In this document: in pieces, positions 17,204 through 25,776 of the stretch
How the letters are laid out: every line of letters starts with the position of its first letter
How positions within the stretch are numbered: position 1 is the first letter of the stretch
Assembly: GCF_041053105.1 (NCBI RefSeq)
Contig: NZ_CP163444.1
Location: 4,278,001 to 4,342,000 of the forward strand
Length of the DNA stretch: 64,000 nucleotides
Reading direction: 5' to 3'
Source: Streptomyces sp. R44
Lineage (GTDB): Bacteria; Actinomycetota; Actinomycetes; Streptomycetales; Streptomycetaceae
Position numbers and translations under genes: made by a program
Notes under the pieces: model-generated
Database searches by the model: none
The model's input: only the letters and a program-made list of their open reading frames with translations
What the model was told of the DNA's origin: nothing

Positions 17204-18575
17204 GGAGCAGGACCGCGGGCTGCTCGACGCAGTCCGCCACGTACCGCAGGAAGCCGCCGGCCGTGCCGCCGTCGCAGACGCGGTGGTCGAAGGTGAGCGA
17301 GAGCTGCACCACCTGACGGACGGCCAGTTCGCCCTGGTGCACCCAGGGCTTGGGGATGATCCGGCCGACACCGAGCATGGCGGCCTCGGGGTGGTTGATG
17401 ATCGGCGTGGAGCCGTCGACCCCGAACACCCCGTAGTTGTTGAGGGTGAACGTGCCGCCGGTCAGATCGGCCGGGGTGATCGCACCCTGCCGGGCCGCCT
17501 CCGTCAGCCGGGCGAACTCCGCCGTCAGCGACTCGGCCGTGCGCGTCCCCGCGTCCTTGACCACGGGGACGACGAGCCCGCGCGGGGTCTGGGCGGCGAA
17601 GCCGAGGTGCACGGACGGCAGCCGGACGATCTCCCGGGCGGCCATGTCCACCGTGGAGTTGAGCTCGGGGAACCGGGCCAGGGCGTGGACGCAGATGCGC
17701 GCGAGGAGCGCGAGGAGCGAGATCTTCGATCCACCTGCCGCGTTCATCGCCGTCCGTGCCGCCATCAGCTCGGTCGCGTCGGCGTCGACCCAGCAGGTCG
17801 CGTCGGGGATCTCCGTACGGCTGCGGGACAGCTTGTCCGCCACCACGCCGCGGACCCCGCGCAGCGGAATCCGCTCACCGGCCGGAGCCGCGAGGGCCGC
17901 GACCGGCGCGGCGGCTGCGGGCGCCGGAGCGGCGACCGACCGCTCCAGGGCCGCGAGGGCCAGCTCCACGTCGGCCCGCAGGATCAGCCCCTCGGGCCCG
18001 GATCCGCGCACCTCCCGCAGATCGAGGCCCCGGTCGCGGGCCAGCTTCCGCACGAGCGGCGAGATGACCGGCACGGGCCCCTCGTGCCCGGCCGACGCCG
18101 GAGCCGCCGGGGCGGGAGCGGCGACAGGGGCCGGAGCGGCAGCCGGAGCGGCCACCGGAGCCTGCGCGGCCGCCGGGTTCGTGTGCCGCACCCGGCGGCG
18201 CCGGGCCGCGGGCCCGGCCGTGCCGTAGCCGACGAGCACATTGCCCGAGTACTCCGAGGAGACGGCCTCGGCGGATGCCGTCGGAGCCGCTTCGGGAGCC
18301 GCCTCCGCGAGCTCCTCCGGCGCGCCCGTGCCGCCCACGGCGACCGTCAGGAGCGGTGCGCCGACGGGCAGTTCGGTGCCCTCCTCGCCGTAACGGGCGG
18401 TGACGACGCCGCCGTACGGGCAGGGCACCTCGACCATCGCCTTGGCCGTCTCGACCTCGACGACCGGCTGGTCGATGGCGACGACGTCGCCGACGGCGAC
18501 GAGCCAGCGCACGATCTCGGCCTCGGTGAGCCCCTCACCGAGGTCGGGCAGCTTGAACTCCAGGACCTGTGCCAT
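17193..18575 (-). CDS. bkdH: Branched-chain 2-oxo acid dehydrogenase E2 (dihydrolipoyl acyltransferase)
   Basis: E2 core subunit, 460 residues, moving the acyl group from E1 via lipoate to CoA. The lipoyl domain is at 5-80 with the lipoylated Lys in EVETAKAMVEVP. An Ala/Pro-rich linker contains an RRRRVRH patch. The E3/E1-binding domain is at about 172-210 (ISPLVRKLARDRGLDL), then another Ala/Pro linker. The catalytic acyltransferase domain runs from about 235 to the end, with active-site motif DHRVCDGG. ATG 18575 overlaps the E1 beta stop as TGATG. It makes branched-chain acyl-CoAs that prime fatty acid and polyketide synthesis. Confidence 0.93.
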   Translation of the reverse strand: MAQVLEFKLPDLGEGLTEAEIVRWLVAVGDVVAIDQPVVEVETAKAMVEVPCPYGGVVTARYGEEGTELPVGAPLLTVAVGGTGAPEELAEAAPEAAPTASAEAVSSEYSGNVLVGYGTAGPAARRRRVRHTNPAAAQAPVAAPAAAPAPVAAPAPAAPASAGHEGPVPVISPLVRKLARDRGLDLREVRGSGPEGLILRADVELALAALERSVAAPAPAAAAPVAALAAPAGERIPLRGVRGVVADKLSRSRTEIPDATCWVDADATELMAARTAMNAAGGSKISLLALLARICVHALARFPELNSTVDMAAREIVRLPSVHLGFAAQTPRGLVVPVVKDAGTRTAESLTAEFARLTEAARQGAITPADLTGGTFTLNNYGVFGVDGSTPIINHPEAAMLGVGRIIPKPWVHQGELAVRQVVQLSLTFDHRVCDGGTAGGFLRYVADCVEQPAVLLRTV

Positions 18576-19621
18576 CAGCTGCCCGCCTCCCACTGCAGTC
18601 GCGCCACCGCGTCCAGGACCCGGTCCACGCCCGGCAGATGGTGCCGCTCCAGCATCGGCGGCGGGTACGGGATGTCGAAGCCCGCGACCCGCAGCACCGG
18701 CGCCTCCAGGTGGTGGAAGCAGCGCTCGGTCACGCGCGCGGCGATCTCCGCGCCGGGGCCGCCGAAGCCGGTCGACTCGTGGACGACGACCGCGCGGCCG
18801 GTGCGCCGCACCGAGGCGCAGACGGTCTCGTCGTCGAACGGCACGAGCGAGCGCAGGTCGACGACCTCCAGGTCCCAGCCCTCGGCCTGCGCGGCCTCCG
18901 CCGCCTCCAGGCAGACCGGCACCGAGGGACCGTAGGTGATCAGGGTGGCGCCGGTGCCCTTGCGCCGCACGACGGCCTTGCCGATCGGCTCCACGGCCGC
19001 GGGCGCCTCGGGGGACCAGTCCGACTTGGACCAGTAGAGCCGCTTGGGCTCCAGGAAGACCACGGGGTCGTCGGAGGCGATGGCCGCCCGCAGCAGCCCG
19101 TACGCGTCCTCGACGGTCGCCGGGGTGACGACGTGCAGCCCCGGGGTGGCCATGTAGTAGGCCTCGGAGGAGTCGCTGTGGTGCTCGACGCCGCCGATCC
19201 CGCCGCCGTACGGCACGCGGATGACGATCGGCATCGGCATCGCGCCGCGCGTCCGGTTCCGCATCTTCGCCACGTGCGAGAGCAGCTGCTCGAACGCCGG
19301 GTACGCGAACGCGTCGAACTGCATCTCCACGACCGGCCGCAGGCCGTACATGGCCATGCCGACGGCCGCGCCGAGGATGCCCGCCTCGGCCAGCGGGGTG
19401 TCGGTACAGCGGTCCTCGCCGAACTCCTTGGCGAGCCCGTCGGTGACCCGGAAGACACCACCGAGGGTGCCGACGTCCTCGCCCATCACGTGGACGGTCG
19501 GGTCCTCGGCCATCGCGTCGCGCATGGCGCGCTGGAGCGCCTGCGCCATCGTGGCCGGCTTCGGCTTCCCGGCGTTCCCGCCGGCCTTGGCCGCCGCGGT
19601 GCCGGTCGTCGCGGTCGTCAT
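18575..19621 (-). CDS. bkdG: Branched-chain 2-oxo acid dehydrogenase E1 beta
   Basis: Transketolase-like beta subunit of E1, 348 residues. Recognisable blocks include VHVMGEDVGTLGGVFRVTDG, DTPLAEAGILGAAVGMAMYG, VIRVPYGGGIGGVEHHSDS and VVVHESTGFGGPGAEIAARV. It forms an alpha2beta2 heterotetramer with BkdF and binds thiamine diphosphate at the interface. ATG 19621 overlaps the E1 alpha stop (TGATG), the same junction as the next gene pair. An in-frame GTG one codon earlier is possible. Decarboxylates 2-oxo acids from valine, isoleucine and leucine. Confidence 0.94.
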   Translation of the reverse strand: MTTATTGTAAAKAGGNAGKPKPATMAQALQRAMRDAMAEDPTVHVMGEDVGTLGGVFRVTDGLAKEFGEDRCTDTPLAEAGILGAAVGMAMYGLRPVVEMQFDAFAYPAFEQLLSHVAKMRNRTRGAMPMPIVIRVPYGGGIGGVEHHSDSSEAYYMATPGLHVVTPATVEDAYGLLRAAIASDDPVVFLEPKRLYWSKSDWSPEAPAAVEPIGKAVVRRKGTGATLITYGPSVPVCLEAAEAAQAEGWDLEVVDLRSLVPFDDETVCASVRRTGRAVVVHESTGFGGPGAEIAARVTERCFHHLEAPVLRVAGFDIPYPPPMLERHHLPGVDRVLDAVARLQWEAGS

Positions 19622-20772
19622 CACGCCTCACCCTCGGCTTCGAGCTCGGCGCGCAGCTGCGCCGCCTGTTCGCGCAGCTGTGTCGTCTGCTCCGCGTAGA
19701 CGTGGGAGAAGATTTCCATCGGGTCGAGCACCGGGTCGGCGTTCATCCGTTCGCGCAGCTCCGCCGCCATCGTCTCGGCGGCCTCCGCCGCCGCGCGCCT
19801 GCCGTCCTCGTCGAGCAGGCCACGCTCCGTCAGTTCCCGTTCGAGCAGCAGGATCGGGTCGTGCGCCCGCCAGGCCTCGACCTCGCCGTCCGCCCGGTAG
19901 CGGGTGGCGTCGTCGGCGTTGGTGTGGGCGTCGATCCGGTAGGTGACGGCCTCGACCAGGGTGGGTCCGCCGCCGCGCCGCGCGCGGGCCACGGCCTCGG
20001 TGAGCACCTGGTGGACGGCGACCGCGTCGTTGCCGTCGACGAGCCGGCCCGGCATCCCGTATCCGACGGCCTTGTGGGCGAGGGACGGGGCCGCGGTCTG
20101 CTTGGCGAGCGGCACGGAGATCGCGAAGCCGTTGTTCTGGACGAAGAAGACCACGGGGGCCTGCCAGACGGCGGCGAAGTTCAGCGCCTCGTGGAAGTCG
20201 CCCTCGCTGGTGCCGCCGTCGCCGACCATGGCGAGGGCGACGACGTCGTCGCCCTTGAGGCGGGCCGCGTGGGCGAGGCCCACGGCGTGCGGCAGCTGGG
20301 TGGCGAGCGGCGTGCAGAGCGGCGCGATGCGGTGCTCGTGCGGGTCGTACCCGGTGTGCCAGTCGCCGCGCAGCAGGGTCAGGGCCTGGACGGGGTCGAG
20401 GCCCCGGGCGACGGCCGCGAGCGTGTCGCGGTACGAGGGGAAGAGCCAGTCCCGCTCCTCCAGGGCGAGGGCGGCGGCGATCTCGCACGCCTCCTGGCCG
20501 GTGGTGGACGGGTACACGGCGAGCCGGCCCTGCTTGGTGAGGGCGGTGGCCTGCGCGTTGTACCGGCGGCCGCGGATCAGCTCCGCGTAGAGCCGGAGCA
20601 GCAGCGCGGGGTCGGCGTCGGCCACGGCGTCCGTGCCGAGCACGCGCAGCGGCTCGGTCTCGGGCAGCAGCGGCGCGGGGTCCGTGCGCGGCTGCCAGGC
20701 GGGCGACGGGGTGTGCCGGTGTGCGGTGACGGCACCGGGCGGCTCTTGGACTGTCGAACTGCGCTGTTGCAA
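19621..20772 (-). CDS. bkdF: Branched-chain 2-oxo acid dehydrogenase E1 alpha
   Basis: E1 alpha subunit, 383 residues. Thiamine-diphosphate motif GDGGTSEGDFHEA with its NN partner (VQNNGFAIS) at about 185-220. Phosphorylation-loop region YRIDAHTNADDATRYR. LFPSYRDTLAAVARGLDP and GDWHTGYDPHEHRIAPLCTP match Streptomyces BkdF. I chose the TTG at 20772 because AGGAGGTGG sits five bases upstream. Longer frames to 20841 lack a ribosome site. First gene of the bkdFGH operon, divergent from bkdR, whose product regulates this operon in Streptomyces. Confidence 0.93.
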   Translation of the reverse strand: MQQRSSTVQEPPGAVTAHRHTPSPAWQPRTDPAPLLPETEPLRVLGTDAVADADPALLLRLYAELIRGRRYNAQATALTKQGRLAVYPSTTGQEACEIAAALALEERDWLFPSYRDTLAAVARGLDPVQALTLLRGDWHTGYDPHEHRIAPLCTPLATQLPHAVGLAHAARLKGDDVVALAMVGDGGTSEGDFHEALNFAAVWQAPVVFFVQNNGFAISVPLAKQTAAPSLAHKAVGYGMPGRLVDGNDAVAVHQVLTEAVARARRGGGPTLVEAVTYRIDAHTNADDATRYRADGEVEAWRAHDPILLLERELTERGLLDEDGRRAAAEAAETMAAELRERMNADPVLDPMEIFSHVYAEQTTQLREQAAQLRAELEAEGEA

Positions 20773-20843
20773 CGAGTCCACCTCCTCGTGGGAGCGGGCA
20801 TAAGACCCGAAGGCGGGTGGCGCGAGTGTGGCGCGCCTCACCT

Positions 20844-20857
20844 ACCGATTGTTCGGT
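20844..20857. promoter_or_regulatory. Variant PaaR-type palindrome upstream of bkdF/bkdR
   Basis: ACCG-AT-TG-TT-CGGT differs from the ACCG-NN-CG-NN-CGGT core found before paaN and paaA only in the central dinucleotide. It lies in the bkdF-bkdR intergenic region, 72 bases from the bkdF start. Binding by the local TetR protein is an inference. Confidence 0.45.
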
Positions 20858-20875
20858 CGTGGAGGCATTTTGGCT

Positions 20876-20913
20876 ACAGGCACCTCCAGCCTGTGGACAA
20901 ACGGTTCTCCACA
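20876..20913. promoter_or_regulatory. Inverted repeat and DnaA boxes upstream of bkdR
   Basis: ACAGGC-7-GCCTGT (20876-20894) is a perfect inverted repeat. It overlaps TGTGGACAA (20892-20900), an exact Streptomyces-type DnaA box (TTGTCCACA on the other strand). TTCTCCACA at 20905-20913 is one mismatch away. The repeat could be a BkdR site and the boxes DnaA sites; neither is proven. Confidence 0.4.
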
Positions 20914-20958
20914 GCCTGGGATGAGGGCAGGTCGTCCACCGGAGAGAGGCGGGGGCAC

Positions 20959-21498
20959 ATGGCGGATGAACAAATGGCCGAGGACTGGGAGCGGGTCGTC
21001 GCACCGGCGTCGGCACCGGTGGTCCCAGGCGTCCCGGCACGCCCGCTGGACGCCATCGACCGCGACATCCTGCGCATCCTCCAGACGGACGGCCGCGCCT
21101 CGATACGCTCCGTGGCCGAGCGGGTGCACGTCTCCCGGGCCAACGCGTACGCGCGGATCAACCGGCTCATCGACGACGGGGTGATCCGCGGCTTCAGCGC
21201 GCGCGTGAACCACGAAAGGGCGGGGCACGGCGCCTCCGCCTACATCACGCTCAAGATCGTCCAGAACTCCTGGAGGACCGTGCGCGAACAGCTCCAGGCC
21301 CTGCCGGGAGCCGCGCACATCGCCCTGGTCAGCGGCGATTTCGACGTCCTGCTGCTCGTCCACACACCGGACAACCGGACCCTGCGCGAGCTGGTGCTCA
21401 CCAAGCTCCAGTCGATCCCCGAGGTGCTCTCCACCCGGACCCTGCTGGTCTTCGAGGAGACGGACCTGGACCCGGACCACCGCGACCCGGGCCGCTGA
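20959..21498 (+). CDS. bkdR: Lrp/AsnC-family regulator BkdR
   Basis: A 179-residue leucine-responsive-type regulator. An N-terminal extension of about 30 residues precedes the HTH (LDAIDRDILRILQTDGRAS, VSRANAYARINRLIDDGVI, about 30-90). The RAM ligand-binding domain with ASAYITLKIVQNSWRTVREQ and HIALVSGDFDVLLLVH fills 100-170. ATG 20959 follows GGAGAGAGGCGGGGG. In Streptomyces avermitilis the divergently placed Lrp-type BkdR regulates bkdFGH, and the same layout here supports that role. Converges on the tetR gene. Confidence 0.9.
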   Translation: MADEQMAEDWERVVAPASAPVVPGVPARPLDAIDRDILRILQTDGRASIRSVAERVHVSRANAYARINRLIDDGVIRGFSARVNHERAGHGASAYITLKIVQNSWRTVREQLQALPGAAHIALVSGDFDVLLLVHTPDNRTLRELVLTKLQSIPEVLSTRTLLVFEETDLDPDHRDPGR

Positions 21499-21645
21499 CC
21501 CCGAGCAGCCCGTACGGGGGGGCCGGTGGGCCGGACGAGGGCAGCGCCTGTACGAGGGGTCAGCGGGGCCGTACGGGCACAAGCGGCCCGTACGAGGGGG
21601 TCAGAGGGCCGTACGGACGCAGGCGACCCGCACGGCCGGATCAGC

Positions 21646-21678
21646 GGGCCCTACGAGGGCCCTACGAGGGCCCTACGA
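21646..21678. repeat. Three exact 11-base tandem repeats in convergent intergenic region
   Basis: GGGCCCTACGA occurs three times without interruption. The surrounding gap between the bkdR stop and the tetR stop (21499-21713) is filled with degenerate versions of the same CGTACGAGGG / GATCAGCGGGCC units. No gene or clear terminator is seen; the self-complementary GGGCCC cores could form alternative hairpins. Confidence 0.7.
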
Positions 21679-21713
21679 CGGATCAGCGGGCCCGACGAGG
21701 GCCCTACGACGGC

Positions 21714-22307
21714 TCAGCGGGCCGTCCGCAGCCCGTCGAAGGCCAGGTGGACGACGGTCTCGGCGAGCTGCTCCCGCTCGGCCGTCGCGTCCGGGTGCGG
21801 CCGGTACCACTCCACCAGCGAGTTGATCATGCCGAAGAGGAGCCGGGTCGCGAGCCGGATGTCCACGTCCGCCCGCAGGTCGCCCTCGGCGGCGGCCGCC
21901 TTCAGCAGATCGGCCACCTTGTGGTCGAACTCGCGGCGCCGCTCCATCGCCCACCGCTCGGTGGCCGTGTTGCCCCGCACCCGCAGCAGCAGCGTCACGT
22001 ACGGCAGCTCCGCTATCAGCACCTCGACGGTGCGCCGCGTGACGTACTCGACCCGGTCGACGGCCCGGCCGCGCCCGGCCCCCGGCTCGTCGAGGATCGC
22101 GAAGAGCCCGTCGAGCGCCCGGCTGACCGCGCGCCGCAGCAGCTCCTCCTTGCCGGAGACGTGGTGGTAGATCGAGGACTTCGAGATGCCGGCCGCCTTG
22201 GACAGGTGCTCCATCGACGTGCCGTCGTAACCGCGCTCGTTGAAGACCCGCACCGCGACCGAGAGCAGCGTCTCGGGGGTGTACGTGTCGCGCTTCGCCG
22301 TGGTCAT
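21714..22307 (-). CDS. TetR-family regulator, PaaR-like candidate
   Basis: A 197-residue TetR repressor. The HTH is at about 8-55 (SVAVRVFNERGYDGTSMEHL, KAAGISKSSIYHHVSGKEEL). The C-terminal ligand domain resembles acyl-CoA-responsive TetR proteins. ATG 22307 overlaps the stop of the 3-hydroxyacyl-CoA dehydrogenase gene (ATGA), so it is the second gene of that leftward operon. Its neighbours are paaN (divergent) and paaABCDE 5 kb away, both preceded by the same palindrome. I infer that it is the phenylacetyl-CoA-responsive repressor PaaR; the ligand is not shown by the sequence. Confidence 0.8.
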   Translation of the reverse strand: MTTAKRDTYTPETLLSVAVRVFNERGYDGTSMEHLSKAAGISKSSIYHHVSGKEELLRRAVSRALDGLFAILDEPGAGRGRAVDRVEYVTRRTVEVLIAELPYVTLLLRVRGNTATERWAMERRREFDHKVADLLKAAAAEGDLRADVDIRLATRLLFGMINSLVEWYRPHPDATAEREQLAETVVHLAFDGLRTAR

Positions 22308-23911
22308 CGGGAGTCCTCCGCGTCCTCGGCGGCCGCCCGGCGCACGAGGCCGAGCCCCGGCGCGTACCGGCCGGTCGCGTACCGCTTGTGCAGCTCCTGG
22401 AGCAGTCCGCAGGTACGCCGGTGGCCGACCTTCCCGGACCACTCCAGCGGTCCGGCCGGGTAGTTGACCCCGAGCCGCATCGCCGTGTCCACGTCCTCGG
22501 CGGTCGCGACGCCCCGGTCGACCGCGTCGACCGCCACGTCGGCCAGCATCGCGACCGTACGGGCCACGATCATGCCCGGCACGTCCCCGATCACGGAGAC
22601 CTTCTTGCCGAGCGCCTGGAAGAGGCCCACCGCCTCGGCGAGGACGGCGGGGTCGATGTCCTCGCGGGCCGACAGCACGATCCGGCTCGCGGCCGCGTAG
22701 TCGTACGCGAGGTCGAAGTAGACGATGGCCTCCTCGTCGTACTCGAAGGAGGTCTCGCCGTCCGCGAGGCTGAGCTCGGCGCCGCCCGGCAGCTCGATGT
22801 GCGCGCCGCCCTTCTTGGACAGGACGGTGATTCCGGCCGCCTCGAAGAGCCCCACCAGCGGATCCGCCGGCCCGAGGTCACCGCAGACGGTGATCCACTC
22901 GGGCGCCTTCGCGGGCGGCGCCGTGTGCGGTTCGGGCCGCTCGGCGCCCTCCGCGTACGAGAACCAGCCGTGCCCCGACTTGCGGCCGAGGCGTCCCGAC
23001 TCGACGAGCCGGCGCTGCGCGAGCGAGGGCGTGAACTTCGGGTCCTGGTAGAAGGACTCCCACACCGACCGGGTGACGGCCTCGTTCACGTCCTGGCCGA
23101 TCAGGTCGGTCAGCTCGAAGGGCCCCATCCGGAAGCCGCCGCACTCGCGCAGCGCCGCGTCGATGGTGGCGGGGTCGGCCCCGCCCTCCTCGTAGACGCG
23201 CAGCGCCTCGGCGTAGAAGGGGCGGGCGACCCGGTTCACGATGAAGCCGGGGGTGTCCGCGCAGCGCACCGGCGTCTTGCCCCAGCCCTTGACCGTCTCG
23301 TACGCGCGCGTGGCGACGTCCGCGTCGGTGGCGAAGCCGCTGACGACCTCGACGAGGGGGAGCAGCGGTGCCGGGTTGAAGAAGTGCAGACCGACGAACC
23401 GGCCGGGCAGCCGCAGGCCTCCCGCGATGGCGGTGACGGAGAGGGAGGAGGTGTTCGTGGCGAGGACGGTGTCGTCGCCGACGATCTTCTCCAGGTCGGT
23501 GAAGAGCCGCTGCTTGACCGCGAGGTCCTCGACGATCGCCTCGATCACGAGCGCGGCGTCCGCGAGCTCCGCGGGGTCCTCGGCCGCGTGCAGCCGGCCG
23601 ACGGCGGCCTCCCGGGCGACGGCGTCGAGGCGGCCCTTCTCCACGAGCCGGTCCAGGCGGGCGGTGAGTGCGGCGACGGCCTCGGCGGCCCGGCCGGGGG
23701 CGCTGTCGTAGAGGCGCACGGGGTGGCCGGCGACCAGCGCGACCTGGGCGATGCCCTGGCCCATGGTCCCGGTGCCGACGACGGCGACGGTGCGGTCCCG
23801 TCCGACGGCCTCGCCGCCCCGCTCCTCGGCGGCGGTGCGGTCCTGCTTCTCGGCGGCGGTCTCACTGGCGGTCACGTCGTCGCTCCCCCTGACGGTCACG
23901 TTGGCGCTCAT
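22304..23911 (-). CDS. 3-hydroxyacyl-CoA dehydrogenase (PaaH-like)
   Basis: NAD-dependent oxidation of 3-hydroxyacyl-CoA, used in phenylacetate beta-oxidation steps and fatty acid breakdown. 535 residues: an N-terminal 45-residue Glu/Arg/Ala-rich extension, then a Rossmann domain (VVGTGTMGQGIAQVALVAGH), TNTSSLSVTAIA and FVGLHFFNPAPLLPLVEVV. The first 3HCDH C-domain has TPGFIVNRVARPFY. A second, shorter copy is at the C-terminus (PGMIVARTVAMLADVAVDAV, NYPAGPLEWS). ATG 23911 has GGGGAGGA eight bases upstream. Divergent from paaN and sharing an operator; co-transcribed with tetR. The PaaH assignment comes from context. Confidence 0.88.
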   Translation of the reverse strand: MSANVTVRGSDDVTASETAAEKQDRTAAEERGGEAVGRDRTVAVVGTGTMGQGIAQVALVAGHPVRLYDSAPGRAAEAVAALTARLDRLVEKGRLDAVAREAAVGRLHAAEDPAELADAALVIEAIVEDLAVKQRLFTDLEKIVGDDTVLATNTSSLSVTAIAGGLRLPGRFVGLHFFNPAPLLPLVEVVSGFATDADVATRAYETVKGWGKTPVRCADTPGFIVNRVARPFYAEALRVYEEGGADPATIDAALRECGGFRMGPFELTDLIGQDVNEAVTRSVWESFYQDPKFTPSLAQRRLVESGRLGRKSGHGWFSYAEGAERPEPHTAPPAKAPEWITVCGDLGPADPLVGLFEAAGITVLSKKGGAHIELPGGAELSLADGETSFEYDEEAIVYFDLAYDYAAASRIVLSAREDIDPAVLAEAVGLFQALGKKVSVIGDVPGMIVARTVAMLADVAVDAVDRGVATAEDVDTAMRLGVNYPAGPLEWSGKVGHRRTCGLLQELHKRYATGRYAPGLGLVRRAAAEDAEDSR

Positions 23912-23966
23912 AGGAGTGATCCTCCCCGATGGGTTTTCCACAGGATCGACGGACCCCCTTGTCCCG

Positions 23967-23980
23967 ACCGATCGTTCGGT
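23967..23980. promoter_or_regulatory. PaaR-type operator between hydroxyacyl-CoA dehydrogenase and paaN
   Basis: ACCG-AT-CG-TT-CGGT is an exact match to the core of the corynebacterial PaaR site (ACCGNNCGNNCGGT, as I recall it). TACTCT directly downstream (23981-23986) fits a -10 element for paaN, so a bound repressor would block RNA polymerase. The DnaA-like TTTTCCACA lies at 23934-23942. Confidence 0.65.
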
Positions 23981-24035
23981 TACTCTAACTCCGTACGCGT
24001 CTCCCTGCCCAGCTCGACGAGGAGTTGGTCCATCG

Positions 24036-25733
24036 ATGGCCACCGCTCAGCTGACCACCGACCGTCTGGCCGAGAAGCACCGGTCCACACTCGACCAGGC
24101 GCTCGCCACCATCCGCACCCGCGCCTACTGGTCGCCGTACCCCGAGCACCCGAAGGCGTACGGCGCGGACGGCTCGCTCGACGCGGCCGCGGGCCTCGCC
24201 GCCCACCAGTCCGCGCTGAACACCCGCTTCGACCTCGACCAGCCCGGCACGGACGGCTGGACCGGCGGCGAGACCTCGCCGTACGGCCCCTCGCTCGGCA
24301 TCGAGTACCCGCACGCCGACCTCGACGTGCTGCTCCCGGCGATGCGCGCCGGCATGGGTGCCTGGCGGGACGCCGGCGCCGAGACCCGCGCCCTGGTCTG
24401 CCTGGAGATCCTCGCCCGGATCTCCGCCCGCACCCACGAGTTCGCCCACGCCGTCATGCACACCAGCGGCCAGGCGTTCATGATGGCGTTCCAGGCCGGC
24501 GGCCCGCACGCCCAGGACCGCGGCCTGGAGGCCGTGGCGTACGCGTACGAGGAGCAGACCCGCACGCCCGCCGGTCGGGCCGACTGGTCCAAGCCGCAGG
24601 GCAAGCGCGACCCCCTGGAGCTGAGCAAGGAGTTCACCCCGGTCGGCCGCGGCATCGCCCTGGTCATCGGCTGCAACACCTTCCCCACGTGGAACGGCTA
24701 CCCGGGCCTGTTCGCCTCCCTCGCCACCGGAAACCCGGTCGTGGTCAAGCCGCACCCGCGCGCGGTGCTGCCGCTCGCGCTGACGGTGCAGGTCGCCCGC
24801 GAGGTGCTCGCCGAGGCCGGCTTCGACCCGAACCTGGTCACGCTCGCCGTCGAGCGCCCCGGCGAGGGCATCGCCAAGACCCTGGCCGTCCGCCCCGAGA
24901 TCCGGATCATCGACTACACCGGCTCCACCGCCTTCGGCGACTGGCTGGAGGCCAACGCCCGGCAGGCCCAGGTCTACACCGAGAAGGCCGGCGTCAACAC
25001 GGTCGTGGTCGACTCCACGGACAACTACAAGGGCATGCTGGCCAACCTGGCCTTCTCGCTGTCCCTGTACAGCGGCCAGATGTGCACCACCCCGCAGAAC
25101 CTGCTGATCCCCCGCGACGGCATCACCACCGACCAGGGCCCCAAGTCGTACGACGAGGTCGTCGCCGACCTCGCGGCGGCGGTCGGCGGCCTGCTCGGCG
25201 ACGACGCCCGGGCGAACGGTCTGCTCGGCGCCCTGGTCAACCCGGACGTGAAGGCACGCCTGGAGGCCGCCGCCGGGCTCGGCGAGGTCGCCCTGGCCTC
25301 CCGCGAGGTGGTCAACCCCGAGTACCCGGACGCGGTGGTCCGCACGCCCGTCATCGTGAAGCTGGACGGCTCCAAGCCGGACGCCCAGGCCGCGTACTTC
25401 TCGGAGTGCTTCGGCCCGGTCTCCTTCGCCGTCTCGGTGGACTCCACCGACGACGCCCTGGAGCTGCTGCGCCGCACGGTCCGCGAGAAGGGCGCCATGA
25501 CGGTCGGCGCCTACACGACCTCGGCGGACACCGAGCGCGCGGTGGAGGAGGTCTGCCTGGAGGAGTCGGCCCAGCTCTCGCTGAACCTGACGGGCGGGGT
25601 GTACGTGAACCAGACGGCCGCGTTCTCCGACTTCCACGGCTCGGGCGGCAACCCGGCGGCGAACGCCGCGCTGTGCGACGGCGCCTTCGTCTCCAACCGC
25701 TTCCGGGTGGTGGAGGTCCGCCGCCAGGCCTGA
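24036..25733 (+). CDS. paaN: Phenylacetic acid degradation protein PaaN (aldehyde dehydrogenase family)
   Basis: A 565-residue aldehyde-dehydrogenase-fold protein of the PaaN group, which lacks the MaoC hydratase half found in fused PaaZ. It carries the ring-cleavage semialdehyde oxidation function in phenylacetate catabolism. Blocks: TTDRLAEKHRSTLDQALATI at the start, GCNTFPTWNGYPGLFASLAT, TGNPVVVKPHPRAVLPLA, DYTGSTAFGDWLEANA, catalytic cysteine in SLYSGQMCTTPQNLLIP, and SDFHGSGGNPAANAAL near the end. ATG 24036 follows GACGAGGAG with a slightly long spacer. Shares a terminator with the convergent methyltransferase gene. Confidence 0.9.
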   Translation: MATAQLTTDRLAEKHRSTLDQALATIRTRAYWSPYPEHPKAYGADGSLDAAAGLAAHQSALNTRFDLDQPGTDGWTGGETSPYGPSLGIEYPHADLDVLLPAMRAGMGAWRDAGAETRALVCLEILARISARTHEFAHAVMHTSGQAFMMAFQAGGPHAQDRGLEAVAYAYEEQTRTPAGRADWSKPQGKRDPLELSKEFTPVGRGIALVIGCNTFPTWNGYPGLFASLATGNPVVVKPHPRAVLPLALTVQVAREVLAEAGFDPNLVTLAVERPGEGIAKTLAVRPEIRIIDYTGSTAFGDWLEANARQAQVYTEKAGVNTVVVDSTDNYKGMLANLAFSLSLYSGQMCTTPQNLLIPRDGITTDQGPKSYDEVVADLAAAVGGLLGDDARANGLLGALVNPDVKARLEAAAGLGEVALASREVVNPEYPDAVVRTPVIVKLDGSKPDAQAAYFSECFGPVSFAVSVDSTDDALELLRRTVREKGAMTVGAYTTSADTERAVEEVCLEESAQLSLNLTGGVYVNQTAAFSDFHGSGGNPAANAALCDGAFVSNRFRVVEVRRQA

Positions 25734-25739
25734 TCCACT

Positions 25740-25773
25740 GCCTCGTGGAGGCCCTCCGGGGCCTCCACGAGGC
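25740..25773. terminator. Bidirectional terminator, paaN / SpoU methyltransferase
   Basis: The arms 25740-25754 and 25759-25773 are perfectly complementary over 15 bases around the loop TCCG. It sits between convergent stop codons at 25733 and 25777. Confidence 0.8.
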
Positions 25774-25776
25774 GCC

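Noticed and set aside
19702..21498. 598-residue extension upstream of BkdR
   Set aside because: The added residues are antisense to bkdF. The Lrp protein starts at ATG 20959 with a good ribosome site.
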